From a virus, in IMG/VR virus record IMGVR_UViG_3300049811_000251, positions 1 through 64,000 of that record: a DNA stretch of 64,000 nt, one strand, 5' to 3'. This document shows, in pieces, positions 38,738-48,700 of this stretch. Within the stretch, counting starts at the first letter, position 1; each line of letters opens with the position of its first letter. The notes below the pieces were generated by a model. That model was not told the origin of the DNA. It was given only the letters and a program-made list of their open reading frames with translations, and searched no databases. The position numbers and the translations under genes were made by a program.

Positions 38738-40495
38738 TTAACTCCTTTTCATTTTAGATGCGGCTAGGCCCATAGGAACTGCCGACAAACTGCTAACCGA
38801 AGACCATATTTCATGCTTCAACTTTGAATCTTGAGACAAAGCCTCTTTTTCTAAATCCGCCCTTCTGACAAAATTAAGTTCCAGTAAATACTTCTTAAAA
38901 TCTACGACAGGAACCAACCTTTCTCCGAAAATATACTCGTTTCTTAAATCCAGAAACGCCCATTGATACTTACTAATTCGCTCAGCTATGTTTCTAAGAG
39001 TTAATTTTGAAAACTTCAAAATATACTCTAACGCCCTAGTTAGAACTATCGCAGAACCGACTGGCCAAGGTTCATCTAACGACGAGAAGTAAACGTAAGG
39101 AATAGACTCACGAGACAAGAAGGTGGCAAACTCTAAATCACAATCCGTTGCTATGAAATTCAGAGGTACTTTTCTAGCTAGGTTTATGGTTTCACAAGTT
39201 CTGCATCCGACTTCCACTATACAATTTTCAAATCCAAACGATTGGAGTAGGCTTACCAGAGAAACATATTCTGAGGGATCGTTATACATCCCTAAGGAGT
39301 AACGCTTAAACCTAGCATCGGAATGTAAACTCCACTTATCATGTAAATCCAAAAAACGTTGAACAACTGATTCTGAAGAAAAATTATTGATAACATACTC
39401 TTTAGTAGTATCTATAAGCTTTCTCTTAGTATCCTGACAACTCTCTAATTGTAAAGTTCTTTGTACCATCATAGTAGTGTTAGGAATCTTCCATAAAGAA
39501 TCTTTCCTATGCTCGGTAGCCGCAGGCTCTACTAACATTGGATTATCTGGACCAAGTAGCTCAGGGGCAGTGGTTTGATTATTTACTATTTGAAGCTTAC
39601 CCATAGATGCAACTTCAATAGTAGGTATGCCAAACCCTTCACCCATAGAAGTAGTTACTCTAATGTCAGACAACGCAATGAGTTCTCGTAAATCTTCCCT
39701 AGTTAAACCCCTAGACCAATCAAAATCTGTATAACAAACAGAGTTTTCTAAACCATATACCTGTTCTAGTAACTCTAAATTATACCCCTCAGGGTGAGTA
39801 CCTGTTCCAGGTTCATCTATCTTACAATGAGCTAAAAGAATAACGTTCTTTCCGTTAAAAACTTTTTTCAACTTAGCTACATAATCGTATGTTAAGTCCC
39901 ACCTTTTATGCCAAATGTTTCTATCATAATTTAGAACTACATAAGAATCCTCAAAAATAGGATACCTTAGTTTATACGACCACTTTTTTCGTAATTCTTT
40001 TACACTTTCTCTCGGGTTTCTCCAAAAGTTAATGTCCACTCCGTGAGGGATAACTTGATGAGAAGTGTTATAACTACTCCAACAATCTTTTCCAAAATTA
40101 CTTAAATGAACTATCCAAGCTGGATCGACATTTCTTAATAAACTTCCATACTTTTCTGGAACAACGGAACCTTCGTAAGGAAGCCAGTAAAAAACTGGAC
40201 AGTTCTTGTGTACTGATCTTAACTTAGTCAAGAACAAAGAAAACTCAGTACAAGCTAAAACTATGACAAAATCAGGAGAATAAATCCATAACTGTTCGTC
40301 TATAACGTCTAAAGAGTTAAGTCTAGAGAAACTAACCTCACTAACATTAGGCATACTTACACGAGGAATAGGAACATCCTGAGTAAGTAAAACAACTTCA
40401 TGACCCAAAGACGTAAACTGCTTACATAACAAGAAAACCTGCTGGCCGAAACCAGAAGGCATCGAAGGAGATTCCCCAATGATTGCTACTCTCAT
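38738..40495 (-). CDS. GT4-type glycosyltransferase with C-terminal methyltransferase-like domain
   Basis: 585 residues from the ATG at 40495. GT-B fold: VAIIGESPSMPSGFGQQVFLL at the start, VIPHGVDINFW, LNYDRNIWHKRWDL, and the EGFGIPTIEVASMGK acidic motif (about 300-315). Residues about 410-585 (ENCIVEVGCRTCETINLARK, NFIATDCDLEF) look like a truncated Rossmann methyltransferase domain. Embedded between tail genes; likely glycosylates a virion or host surface component. Confidence 0.8.
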   Translation of the reverse strand: MRVAIIGESPSMPSGFGQQVFLLCKQFTSLGHEVVLLTQDVPIPRVSMPNVSEVSFSRLNSLDVIDEQLWIYSPDFVIVLACTEFSLFLTKLRSVHKNCPVFYWLPYEGSVVPEKYGSLLRNVDPAWIVHLSNFGKDCWSSYNTSHQVIPHGVDINFWRNPRESVKELRKKWSYKLRYPIFEDSYVVLNYDRNIWHKRWDLTYDYVAKLKKVFNGKNVILLAHCKIDEPGTGTHPEGYNLELLEQVYGLENSVCYTDFDWSRGLTREDLRELIALSDIRVTTSMGEGFGIPTIEVASMGKLQIVNNQTTAPELLGPDNPMLVEPAATEHRKDSLWKIPNTTMMVQRTLQLESCQDTKRKLIDTTKEYVINNFSSESVVQRFLDLHDKWSLHSDARFKRYSLGMYNDPSEYVSLVSLLQSFGFENCIVEVGCRTCETINLARKVPLNFIATDCDLEFATFLSRESIPYVYFSSLDEPWPVGSAIVLTRALEYILKFSKLTLRNIAERISKYQWAFLDLRNEYIFGERLVPVVDFKKYLLELNFVRRADLEKEALSQDSKLKHEIWSSVSSLSAVPMGLAASKMKRS

Positions 40496-40497
40496 AG

Positions 40498-40767
40498 TTA
40501 TACGTTCTCTTTCTTCCACTTACTTCCATCAGGATGTTTACAACCGTACGCTTCAGTTTCTTCGTACCTAGCTAAGTTGACTATCCCTGATTCTGCTACT
40601 TGACAACCACAAATAGAACAACGCAAAAAAGCTCCTTTTACTTGAACAAGCTCACACTCAGCACAGATTTGAACTCTTTTCTTGACCCGTTCTTCGGATA
40701 CACAAGACCCCGAGAGTAACGCCTTCGCTACTGTAATTGTCTTTATAGCAAATTCTTGAAGTCTCAT
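40498..40767 (-). CDS. Small zinc-ribbon protein
   Basis: 89 residues. CAECELVQVKGAFLRCSICGC is a two-CxxC ribbon, followed by a conserved Tyr and CKHPDGSKWK. Similar ribbons accompany phage glycan genes. It overlaps the upstream glycosyltransferase gene by 4 nt and ends 2 nt before the next. Role unknown, possibly accessory to the glycosyltransferases. Confidence 0.65.
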   Translation of the reverse strand: MRLQEFAIKTITVAKALLSGSCVSEERVKKRVQICAECELVQVKGAFLRCSICGCQVAESGIVNLARYEETEAYGCKHPDGSKWKKENV

Positions 40768-42191
40768 ATGTACGAAATATTTGAGGAGGGGTCAGTCACT
40801 ACCGGATCATTAGAGACTCTTGGATAAAAGTCCAGTCGATTGGAGTCGCTAAGAAATTCCTCTAAAGACATGCTTTCAAAGCCGTCTCTGATAAATTGCT
40901 TGGGATTCATGTGAATACCTAACTTTCCAATGTATAAGCCCCTATTGACAGTAGGAGCTAAACGCACTAATCCACAAACTTCTAGTGCGTGCATTGTTAT
41001 AGCATCTTGACCCGTAGGGGGTGCCTTAAAGTACCTTAACTTATCGGCAACTGCCCCCTCATCTAATAAAAACGCATTCTTTTCAACAGAAGTAGCCTTC
41101 TCCATAATCAAAGTAAACCACTTAGTAATTGATATGTGGGGTCTTTGATGATAATGAGCACCCAGAAAAAGTTCAACATACTCATTAACTAAAGAGTACA
41201 TCTTCTCCCAGGCTTCTTTAGTGATTAGATACCCCCACCAATTAGTATAGGTAACATGCACTTCCATCTGCTTACGAACTTTTGTATTGTAAGACATTAT
41301 AGCCTTATCCCATCCTTGAACGGCTCCTACGTTGGAAAATCTTTTGGACCACTCCATTAGATTAAGACAGAAATCCAAGTATGTTCTGCTAACCACCATA
41401 TCGTCTTCAAAGACGAACGCCTGCTGATAATTGAGGTTTAGCAAAATCTGATTTCTAGCATCAATTATGTTTCTACCACAACCAAAGTTTACAGGTCTTT
41501 TAATGACCACTGCCCAAGGAATAGCATTCTTTACAAACTTTTCGTGGTCATCTTGTAAGGAGGCTTCTTCAGCCCTTACAGGTTTATCTAAAAACACAAA
41601 AACTGGAAACTTTTTAAGTGATTCATTAACCACTAAGGATCGAACCACTTGCTTAAAATAGTCCAACCGATTGAACCCGACTAGAATAACCGCGGTGATA
41701 TTTTTTGGAATATCTTCAAACTTAGTATCAGATAAATTGTATTCGTACTGCTTCCAGTCAATTTGCGGATAGAGACTTTCTTGAAAAGCAAACTTCGGAT
41801 TAGTGGTAATTTTAAGTTTTTCCGATACTTGAACCGGAGTCAATTTTCTGTAGTAACTAGAGGGACTAGCTAAAGTAACCCACGTATCCATAGCACTAGG
41901 ATGAGGGGACAATACTACATAACCATTAGACTTAAACTCACGACCTTTCCAATCCCCATTACTTCTTAAAGTTAAAACGCAAACTTTATCCTTAACTCCG
42001 CTAAGAGTTAAAGTAGCACCTTGAGAAGTATAAGCTAAGGCCCATCTTAATAAGTACTCATCTGAACCAATGCCCAAAGTCCCATCTTCCAAAAATTGAA
42101 CGTCTCTAGCTATACCCGTAGCTAATCTAAGAGTAAACACGCCTCCCAAAATAAGCTTTTCTTGAACCGCTTTCAAGAAGTCAAGGCTCAT
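40764..42191 (-). CDS. GT-A glycosyltransferase, GnT-I-like
   Basis: 475 residues; the ATG at 42191 overlaps the upstream TGA. The N-terminal about 110 residues are a separate beta-rich domain. Then AVILVGFNRLDYFKQVVRSL (about 166-185), FVFEDDMVVS (the EDD metal site), GAVQGWDKA and WWGYLITKEAWEKM match the GT13-like GT-A fold. Donor and acceptor unknown. One of three consecutive sugar-transfer genes. Confidence 0.75.
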   Translation of the reverse strand: MSLDFLKAVQEKLILGGVFTLRLATGIARDVQFLEDGTLGIGSDEYLLRWALAYTSQGATLTLSGVKDKVCVLTLRSNGDWKGREFKSNGYVVLSPHPSAMDTWVTLASPSSYYRKLTPVQVSEKLKITTNPKFAFQESLYPQIDWKQYEYNLSDTKFEDIPKNITAVILVGFNRLDYFKQVVRSLVVNESLKKFPVFVFLDKPVRAEEASLQDDHEKFVKNAIPWAVVIKRPVNFGCGRNIIDARNQILLNLNYQQAFVFEDDMVVSRTYLDFCLNLMEWSKRFSNVGAVQGWDKAIMSYNTKVRKQMEVHVTYTNWWGYLITKEAWEKMYSLVNEYVELFLGAHYHQRPHISITKWFTLIMEKATSVEKNAFLLDEGAVADKLRYFKAPPTGQDAITMHALEVCGLVRLAPTVNRGLYIGKLGIHMNPKQFIRDGFESMSLEEFLSDSNRLDFYPRVSNDPVVTDPSSNISYI

Positions 42192-43558
42192 CACAATTCT
42201 CCTAAGTATTGTCTAGCTTCTTTGTTATATCTTTTCCAAGTAAGCCAGCAAGACCAATGATATGAGGGCTTGCTTAATTCCAAACGATCTTCCCAGGGCT
42301 TTAAGTCGTCTGCATAGTGTAAAAACACTATGTTATCTGCAACCTCTTCCTTAAAAAATGGAAAGGTATGAATCTCCCAATTCCAATTTCTTGGAATAAG
42401 TTGAACTTCGTTAAATCTATATCTTTGAAAGTAATCAGAAATTACAGGTTGATCTCCCGCGTAAATTACTCCTGAAAAGGTTTTAACGTTATCTATTACA
42501 CCGTCTCTTAATTCCTTACTAGGATTAAAAATAAACCAGCCTGCGTTAAACCACATGCCTCTTGGAGTAGTAGCTTTAGTGAATAAGTAAGCTATGTAGT
42601 CCCTAACCGCTGAAAAGTGAGTCAATTTTTCTATTCCCTTGATAGAGCTAAGGCAGATAATGTCACTATCTATATGACAAACTGGACCCTCTAAATCTAA
42701 CCCCAAAAGTTTTAACCTATCTAAGTTAAACAAATGTCTTTCGTGATTAACTTGCTTACCAGCGGAAACGTTAGAATCCATTATAGCAAATTCTATATCA
42801 CAGTGCAAATTGCTAATTCTATTCACACTAAATACGCTTAGCGGTTTCTTTGAAAATACCACAAACCTAAACGGAAGTTGAGCATTTTTAATCATACTAT
42901 AAACTAACGTAACAAAAGCTTCTACGTAATTATCTGTCAAAGAACATACAAAAGTGTAAGGCTTCCATAAGTAGAAAAAGTCGGAGTCTGATCTAAGACA
43001 AGCTTTTACAGAAAACGCAAAGTTCTTAACTAAATAAGGAAAATCTTTCGGTACGAGTAAAACTCCGCCAGGTTTTACTTTAGAGTACCACGAGAAAAGA
43101 AGCGTGGTGAGCTGCTCTTTATTGTGTAAATCTAGATATACCCAATAAAAAGAGTGATTCCTAAATCTAGGCAGATAGTCCTTTTCGAATTCCAATTGAT
43201 TGGAGGTTTGAATAGCATCTATCAACTCTTTAAGATCACTAACAACTATAAAATTTTGTAATCTACTATCAACTAAACAATTTTGTAGAAATACAGTGTC
43301 AGAACTTCCTACGTAAGCACCGTCAGAGTAAAACTCATTATCTAATAAAAAACCAACTACGTCATTTTTTGACGCAGTTGGGTGCCACTTCTTAACTCTG
43401 AATGAAGTAATCTCTTGTTTTTCTTCCTCTATGTTAAAAATAGCGTCAGAAGTTATACCTAAAGGCTTACCCAATACCATCTCTCTACTACCGTAGTAAG
43501 AGTATCCTAGTGACTTTCTTACAGCTAACTTATTGACTCGTAAAACTGTAGTACGCAT
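42191..43558 (-). CDS. GT8-like glycosyltransferase with N-terminal methyltransferase-like part
   Basis: 455 residues from the ATG at 43558, which overlaps the tail fibre stop (TGATG). The N-terminal half (VSDLKELIDAI, FYWVYLDLHNKEQLTTLLF, VKPGGVLLVPKDF) recalls a degenerate Rossmann methyltransferase. From about 220: FVCSLTDNYVEAFVTLVYSM, HIDSDIICL (DxD), MWFNAGWFIFNPS and GDQPVISDYF, typical of GT8. GGAG 7 nt before the ATG. Confidence 0.75.
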   Translation of the reverse strand: MRTTVLRVNKLAVRKSLGYSYYGSREMVLGKPLGITSDAIFNIEEEKQEITSFRVKKWHPTASKNDVVGFLLDNEFYSDGAYVGSSDTVFLQNCLVDSRLQNFIVVSDLKELIDAIQTSNQLEFEKDYLPRFRNHSFYWVYLDLHNKEQLTTLLFSWYSKVKPGGVLLVPKDFPYLVKNFAFSVKACLRSDSDFFYLWKPYTFVCSLTDNYVEAFVTLVYSMIKNAQLPFRFVVFSKKPLSVFSVNRISNLHCDIEFAIMDSNVSAGKQVNHERHLFNLDRLKLLGLDLEGPVCHIDSDIICLSSIKGIEKLTHFSAVRDYIAYLFTKATTPRGMWFNAGWFIFNPSKELRDGVIDNVKTFSGVIYAGDQPVISDYFQRYRFNEVQLIPRNWNWEIHTFPFFKEEVADNIVFLHYADDLKPWEDRLELSKPSYHWSCWLTWKRYNKEARQYLGEL

Positions 43559-45390
43559 CAAGAAACTCCGGTGAACACTCCACAACTAAAGTTGAAAGTA
43601 TGAAATGTGGCTATTGGACACTCGTATCCAGGACCACAGATTATGTCAGTACAGACTTCATAGGAACCTGTAGCACCAGACGTTTTTACAACACCCTCTT
43701 CTATGGTTAAACCACAACCAGTATTTACGTCAATCTTGCAAGCACCTTCACCTACGCCAACCTTCAATCCATTGCCGGCCAAATCAGTGGGATTTACTGA
43801 AACTTTACCAGCCACTAAAGAAATACCACAACCAGGATTAACGTCTAACTTACAATTAGTTCCAGCAATTAACCCGTTTCCTACTAAATCCGATTGTTTT
43901 ACTGCAACCTTACCTGAAGAAATTTCTAGACCACAACCGGGATCAACTTCAATACTACATCCGGGGGACGGACCTACCTTCAACCCATTACCAGCAACTT
44001 GCTGAGGATAAAAATTTATAGCTCCTTGATTTAATAAAAGACCACAACCAGCATTTACTACTAATCTCTCATTAACTATTGTTAAACCACTACCATAGAA
44101 TACTTCTATAGAGCACGCACCGTATTTCTTTAACCCTCTTCTATATGGAGTCTTTCCAACTAAATGCTCGTTGTTTACTGATAGTCTGTTAGGACCGGAA
44201 GAAAGCTTCAAACCACAACCTAAAGCTATGTGAGTTTGAGCTTCCAGCATTTCACCTGTAATTTTACCTAAACTTGCTTTACTAGCTCCCCAACAAGGCG
44301 AGGGGTCAGAGTCTGATCCTTCACAAGTAGGTTCGTCATACTCATCTTTTTCAGTTCTAGTAGCTGGTCCCATAGCTATAGCATGACCTATAGGAATTTC
44401 TCCTACAGGAACGCCTTCATCAATAACGTCAGGCTCACCCCCTAATTGACGAGGATACAATACTACAGAAGAAGTAACTGACCCAGGACGCTTCATTATG
44501 TCCGTGGGAGCTACGCTAATACCGTGCAAATCTGGATGAACGTACCAAGTAGCACCTGGCTTAACATAGCAAATAGATAACCTAGAATCTGAGTCATCGC
44601 AGGAAACACTTATATCTTTTGAAACTTCACACGAGAAAGTAACTCCTGTGATGTTATTTCTAAAGTTAGCATTGGCTCTAATAGTTAAATCTTGGTGTTC
44701 AGTAGAATCAATGTTTACTACAGCTTTAGTGTCTGTTGAACTTATAATAGAACTCGTAGCTACGGTAGGATTTTTTTCTAAAGTCCACCCTGTGCCTAAG
44801 AAAGTAAGAATAGTTCTCCCAAACATATCCTTACAATTGAAGTTAATCTTCAAATAGTACGCAACTTTGGTACAACATCCTGAAGTAGCTGGACCTGTTA
44901 ATTTCAAATCAACATCAAAATCTTTACATTGACCCGAGTTTCTGCTTTCTCCTTGAGGAGGAGAATTGTTACCACTACCATCACCTTTATTTTGTCCTAC
45001 TGGACACTCATACTTAAAAGACCTAGTTTCAGACTTCTCAGATATACCACCCTGTCCGTCAATAGCAAAAACTCTCCAATATACCTCCTCGTATTTACGA
45101 ACTTCGGTTATTGTTTGTAAATTATACTCAGTAGCCGTCACTATCTTAGATTGTAAAGTTGGACCTTGAAAAGAAGTGTTAAGGCACCATTGAACTATGT
45201 AATTAGTAGCTCCAGCTACAGCATCCCACTTTAAGATAATGTTAGAATTACCACCTGAAGACGCATTATGCGGACATAAAACGTCTCCATCTACAGGTTC
45301 TATAAGCTGAGGAGTTTCTAGAAGAACATCGTTAAACCAATTATAATCTGAGGTCACTACTTGAGGCGTGATTCTTTGTTGAATATACAT
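43558..45390 (-). CDS. Tail fibre-like protein with FN3 domain and Cys/Gly repeats
   Basis: 610 residues from the ATG at 45390. Residues about 25-125 form a fibronectin type III-like domain (PVDGDVLCP ... NYIVQWCLN ... VYWRVFAIDGQGG). The C-terminal third has four or five repeats of about 30 residues around GCGLxIxxGxVxV...LxGNGLxxG, beta-helix-like. Cysteine-rich for a fibre. Likely tail tip adhesin; directly upstream of the glycosyltransferases. Confidence 0.65.
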   Translation of the reverse strand: MYIQQRITPQVVTSDYNWFNDVLLETPQLIEPVDGDVLCPHNASSGGNSNIILKWDAVAGATNYIVQWCLNTSFQGPTLQSKIVTATEYNLQTITEVRKYEEVYWRVFAIDGQGGISEKSETRSFKYECPVGQNKGDGSGNNSPPQGESRNSGQCKDFDVDLKLTGPATSGCCTKVAYYLKINFNCKDMFGRTILTFLGTGWTLEKNPTVATSSIISSTDTKAVVNIDSTEHQDLTIRANANFRNNITGVTFSCEVSKDISVSCDDSDSRLSICYVKPGATWYVHPDLHGISVAPTDIMKRPGSVTSSVVLYPRQLGGEPDVIDEGVPVGEIPIGHAIAMGPATRTEKDEYDEPTCEGSDSDPSPCWGASKASLGKITGEMLEAQTHIALGCGLKLSSGPNRLSVNNEHLVGKTPYRRGLKKYGACSIEVFYGSGLTIVNERLVVNAGCGLLLNQGAINFYPQQVAGNGLKVGPSPGCSIEVDPGCGLEISSGKVAVKQSDLVGNGLIAGTNCKLDVNPGCGISLVAGKVSVNPTDLAGNGLKVGVGEGACKIDVNTGCGLTIEEGVVKTSGATGSYEVCTDIICGPGYECPIATFHTFNFSCGVFTGVS

Positions 45391-45409
45391 GGAATCCAAC
45401 CGATTGGAG

Positions 45410-45790
45410 TTAGCAGCTAGGATTGTACGCCGTTAAAACCTCAATAACTTGAAACATTCCGCTTAAATCAAACAATCTACTTTTAACTGAAGGGGGATCA
45501 AGTTCTGTAAAGTAAACACGCAACGACTCTCCCCAATACCCGTTAAAAATTAAAGGAGTGAGAGTTGACTCATTGTATAACTCTAAAATAGAATCATACT
45601 CAGTAGGAAAACACTTCTCACAAGTCCATTCTAAGTAACCATCTCCATGAACTATGACGGGATTACTAGACTGTACTATAACAGCAGTAGCAGTCACTAA
45701 AGTAGAAACTCGTTTTCTTCCTACGTAAGGCTTATACGAAAAATGAAGGGGCAGTGACAATGCCCCTAAAGTAGCTACAGAGATAGCCAT
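45410..45790 (-). CDS. Tail protein downstream of tape measure
   Basis: 126 residues, beta-rich (HFSYKPYVGRKRVSTLVTATAVIV, HGDGYLEWTCEKCFPTEYDSI). Its stop precedes the palindrome at 45395. Position between tape measure and fibre gene suggests a distal tail component; no family recognised. Confidence 0.55.
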   Translation of the reverse strand: MAISVATLGALSLPLHFSYKPYVGRKRVSTLVTATAVIVQSSNPVIVHGDGYLEWTCEKCFPTEYDSILELYNESTLTPLIFNGYWGESLRVYFTELDPPSVKSRLFDLSGMFQVIEVLTAYNPSC

Positions 45791-48700
45791 TAAATACCCT
45801 CCGATGTACCCATTCCAACTTTACGCAAAGCGTTTCCTATATGCCTTGTAACTTTTTGAACGTCTCCAGAGTTATTGACGTTAATAGTAGCAACTCTCTT
45901 ATCAGTGTAAACTTTACCAGACCTGTTAGCTGGAACTTTAGCAGAGACTAATGAGGGGGCAGATGTTGCAAGCTGCTCAGACCTAAATCTAATGTTTGGA
46001 GCTTCATCGAGAAGTGCATTAGTCATTCTGTCCAAACCATGACGCACTACTTCATAATTCATGTTCCAAATATCTACTAAACTAGGACTATGGCGAGTAA
46101 AGGGATCAAGGGCGACTTTAATTGCTGCCATAGTGGCTTCTACAGCGGCGATTATAGCAGCAGACGCTGAAGACCAGTTTTCTAAAAACGCCACACTCCA
46201 ATTGGTTGGAGCCGCTCCAAACGCATCTCTAATACTATTCAAAGAATTAAGAATAGTGATAGTAATAGTTTCTACAACTGCACCTAAGTCACGCATAGGA
46301 GCAGCAGGATCACCACCTTCAAAACCTACGGGAGCAGCTAATCCGGCTTCCTCACGTCGTTTTCTAGCGATAGCCGCGGCATAGGAGTGATCTAGTGACA
46401 AGTCTCTAATGGTCTTATCTATACCAGCAGTGCTTTTGCCAGCCGCCGCAAACTTTTCTCGTCTAGCTCTTAACATCGCAAGACGATCTTCAAGTTCAAG
46501 TGCCCTAGTAGCTGCGTCAATAGCCCTAGTTTCCTGAAATTCTCTAACCTTAGCCATAGCGGCGTACAGCATAAACATATGCTGTACTGTTTTAGCTTGT
46601 TTAGCCAAACTATTGAAAATATCCTCCTCTAACTCTAATTCATGCTCTCTAGTTTTACTCTTATCAACAGGATCAGCAACCTTTTCTTCTTCCTTAGCCT
46701 TAGCTTCCTTAAGTCTAGCCTCAGCCGCCGCTGCATCAGCAGCCTCAGCCTTAGCACGCTCTGCTTTTATTTTTTCATCGTGTACACCATCTAACGCAAA
46801 CAAATCATCATAAAGCTTCTTCTTTTCTTCCAGTATTTTCTCATTTTCTAATTTAGCAGCCTCAACGTATTTATCACTACGTTTTAACTCCTCAATCTCC
46901 AAGTCTCTAATATAATCTTTCCTCTTATCAGCAGCCTTAGTCATAGCAGCATCAATATCCTCATCTGCTACGTCGTGAGTCTCCTCTAACAAAGCATTAT
47001 ACTTTCTATACTCTTCGTTAAGCTCAGCTAATCGCTCCTTGTACCTTTTAATGTTTTCAGTCTTTTCCTCACTATCCGCACGCTTTTCTTCCGCAGCTAA
47101 TCTAAATTGAATAAACTCTTTTTCCTTTTCAATTAGTGACTGAACTTCTAATATAGTCTTAGCTCTTTCTTCTCTAAGTTTTTCAATAGCGTGAATTTCT
47201 TTATCTAAACTACTAAGCCTACGAACATGAAATTCCTCTTCTAACTCAGCAGTGGTTTTTTCTAAGTCCTTACGAGCCTCTATAACCTCACTTAAATTAC
47301 GTTCAGCCTCTAAACGTCTCTCGGTAGCCTCGGCAGTAGCGTCGTCAGCATTTTCTATATCTACGTCAGGATTAGTAGCGTTAATCTCTGAGTATAATTG
47401 ATACTTACGCTCTAATTCTTTGTTTTCCTCTTGAAGCAGTGATATTCTGTCTATAAGCTTTTGTCGTTCTTCCCCCTCTGCTCCAGCAATTTGGTGACGT
47501 AATTCCTTAATTTCTGCTAAATTAGCTGCCTGCTTATCTAAAAACTCGGCAGCCTTGTCGGCTCTAGTATTGGCATCCATGCCAAACGCTTCTTTAATAG
47601 TCTCATATCTCTCAAGCTGCTGGTTTAACTGTGCTTTGGTTTTTTCTAAGTCCTCTATAAGCTTTTCTAATTGACGTGCTTGATACTCTTCTCCGGCCTC
47701 CATAGCCGCAGCCTTCATTTTCGCAAGATCAGCTATTTCTTTAGCCACTGCTTCTAATTGAAATCTTATTTTATCACGTTGATCGTCTAAAGTTTCTGAT
47801 CCAAATAAACTAGCAAGTTCTTCCAACTCAACGACACCCAAAGTTGCCTGATTTTCTAACATACCGAAAATTTTACCTACAGACGCAATAACCTCATCAG
47901 CAGCACCTCTAATTCTCGAAGAAGCCTCAGCTAACCTTAAGTACTTAGCATGAAAATCTTCTACAGCTTTAGTAGCTTCCTCAGCTTCTCGTTTAATTGA
48001 AGCAAAGAAAGATTCAGTACCTCGAATCTTAGCCTGTAGTGCATCTATTCCAGCAACTAATAATGTAATAATCCCAAGAACTGCAATTAAACCCACGTTA
48101 GCTGCTACGGCTAATATAGCTATAGCAGCTAACGCAGCCGCAAAAGCAACCAATGCTGCTACGCAAACTACACCTACAATGTATCCAAAAGTAGTAAAAG
48201 CATTGTTACTTTCTTCAGCGTTTACTGCTGCGTCCCTAAAAGCATTTATAGCCCAAATTATAACTTCACCAGTCTGCGAAATAACAGCCGCTAACACTGC
48301 CCACGAATCAGTAAACCCTGCTAAAAATCCAGTGCCAAAGGCACCTAATAAGGAGATTAAATCATTCCAAGCGGTTTGCAGAGTATTAACTACTCTCTCA
48401 TTAGCAACTAAAATAGAAGTAAGACCCGCTATACCTGCTATAATTCCTGTTATAATTCCTCCAGCAGCTAAAATAACCGTTCCAAACTGACTAAATAACG
48501 TAATAGCACCACCTATAAGAGCAACAAACGATCCTATAACTACTAAAGCCGCACCACCCCCTACTAAAATAGCAGCTAGTGCAGCAGCGGTTTCAAATAT
48601 GCCGGAAATCCAATCTTTGTGAACTTTAATCCACTCTGTAACTATATTTATAGCTTCAATACCCCACTGCACCCATTCTCTTAAACTACCTACGATAGCG

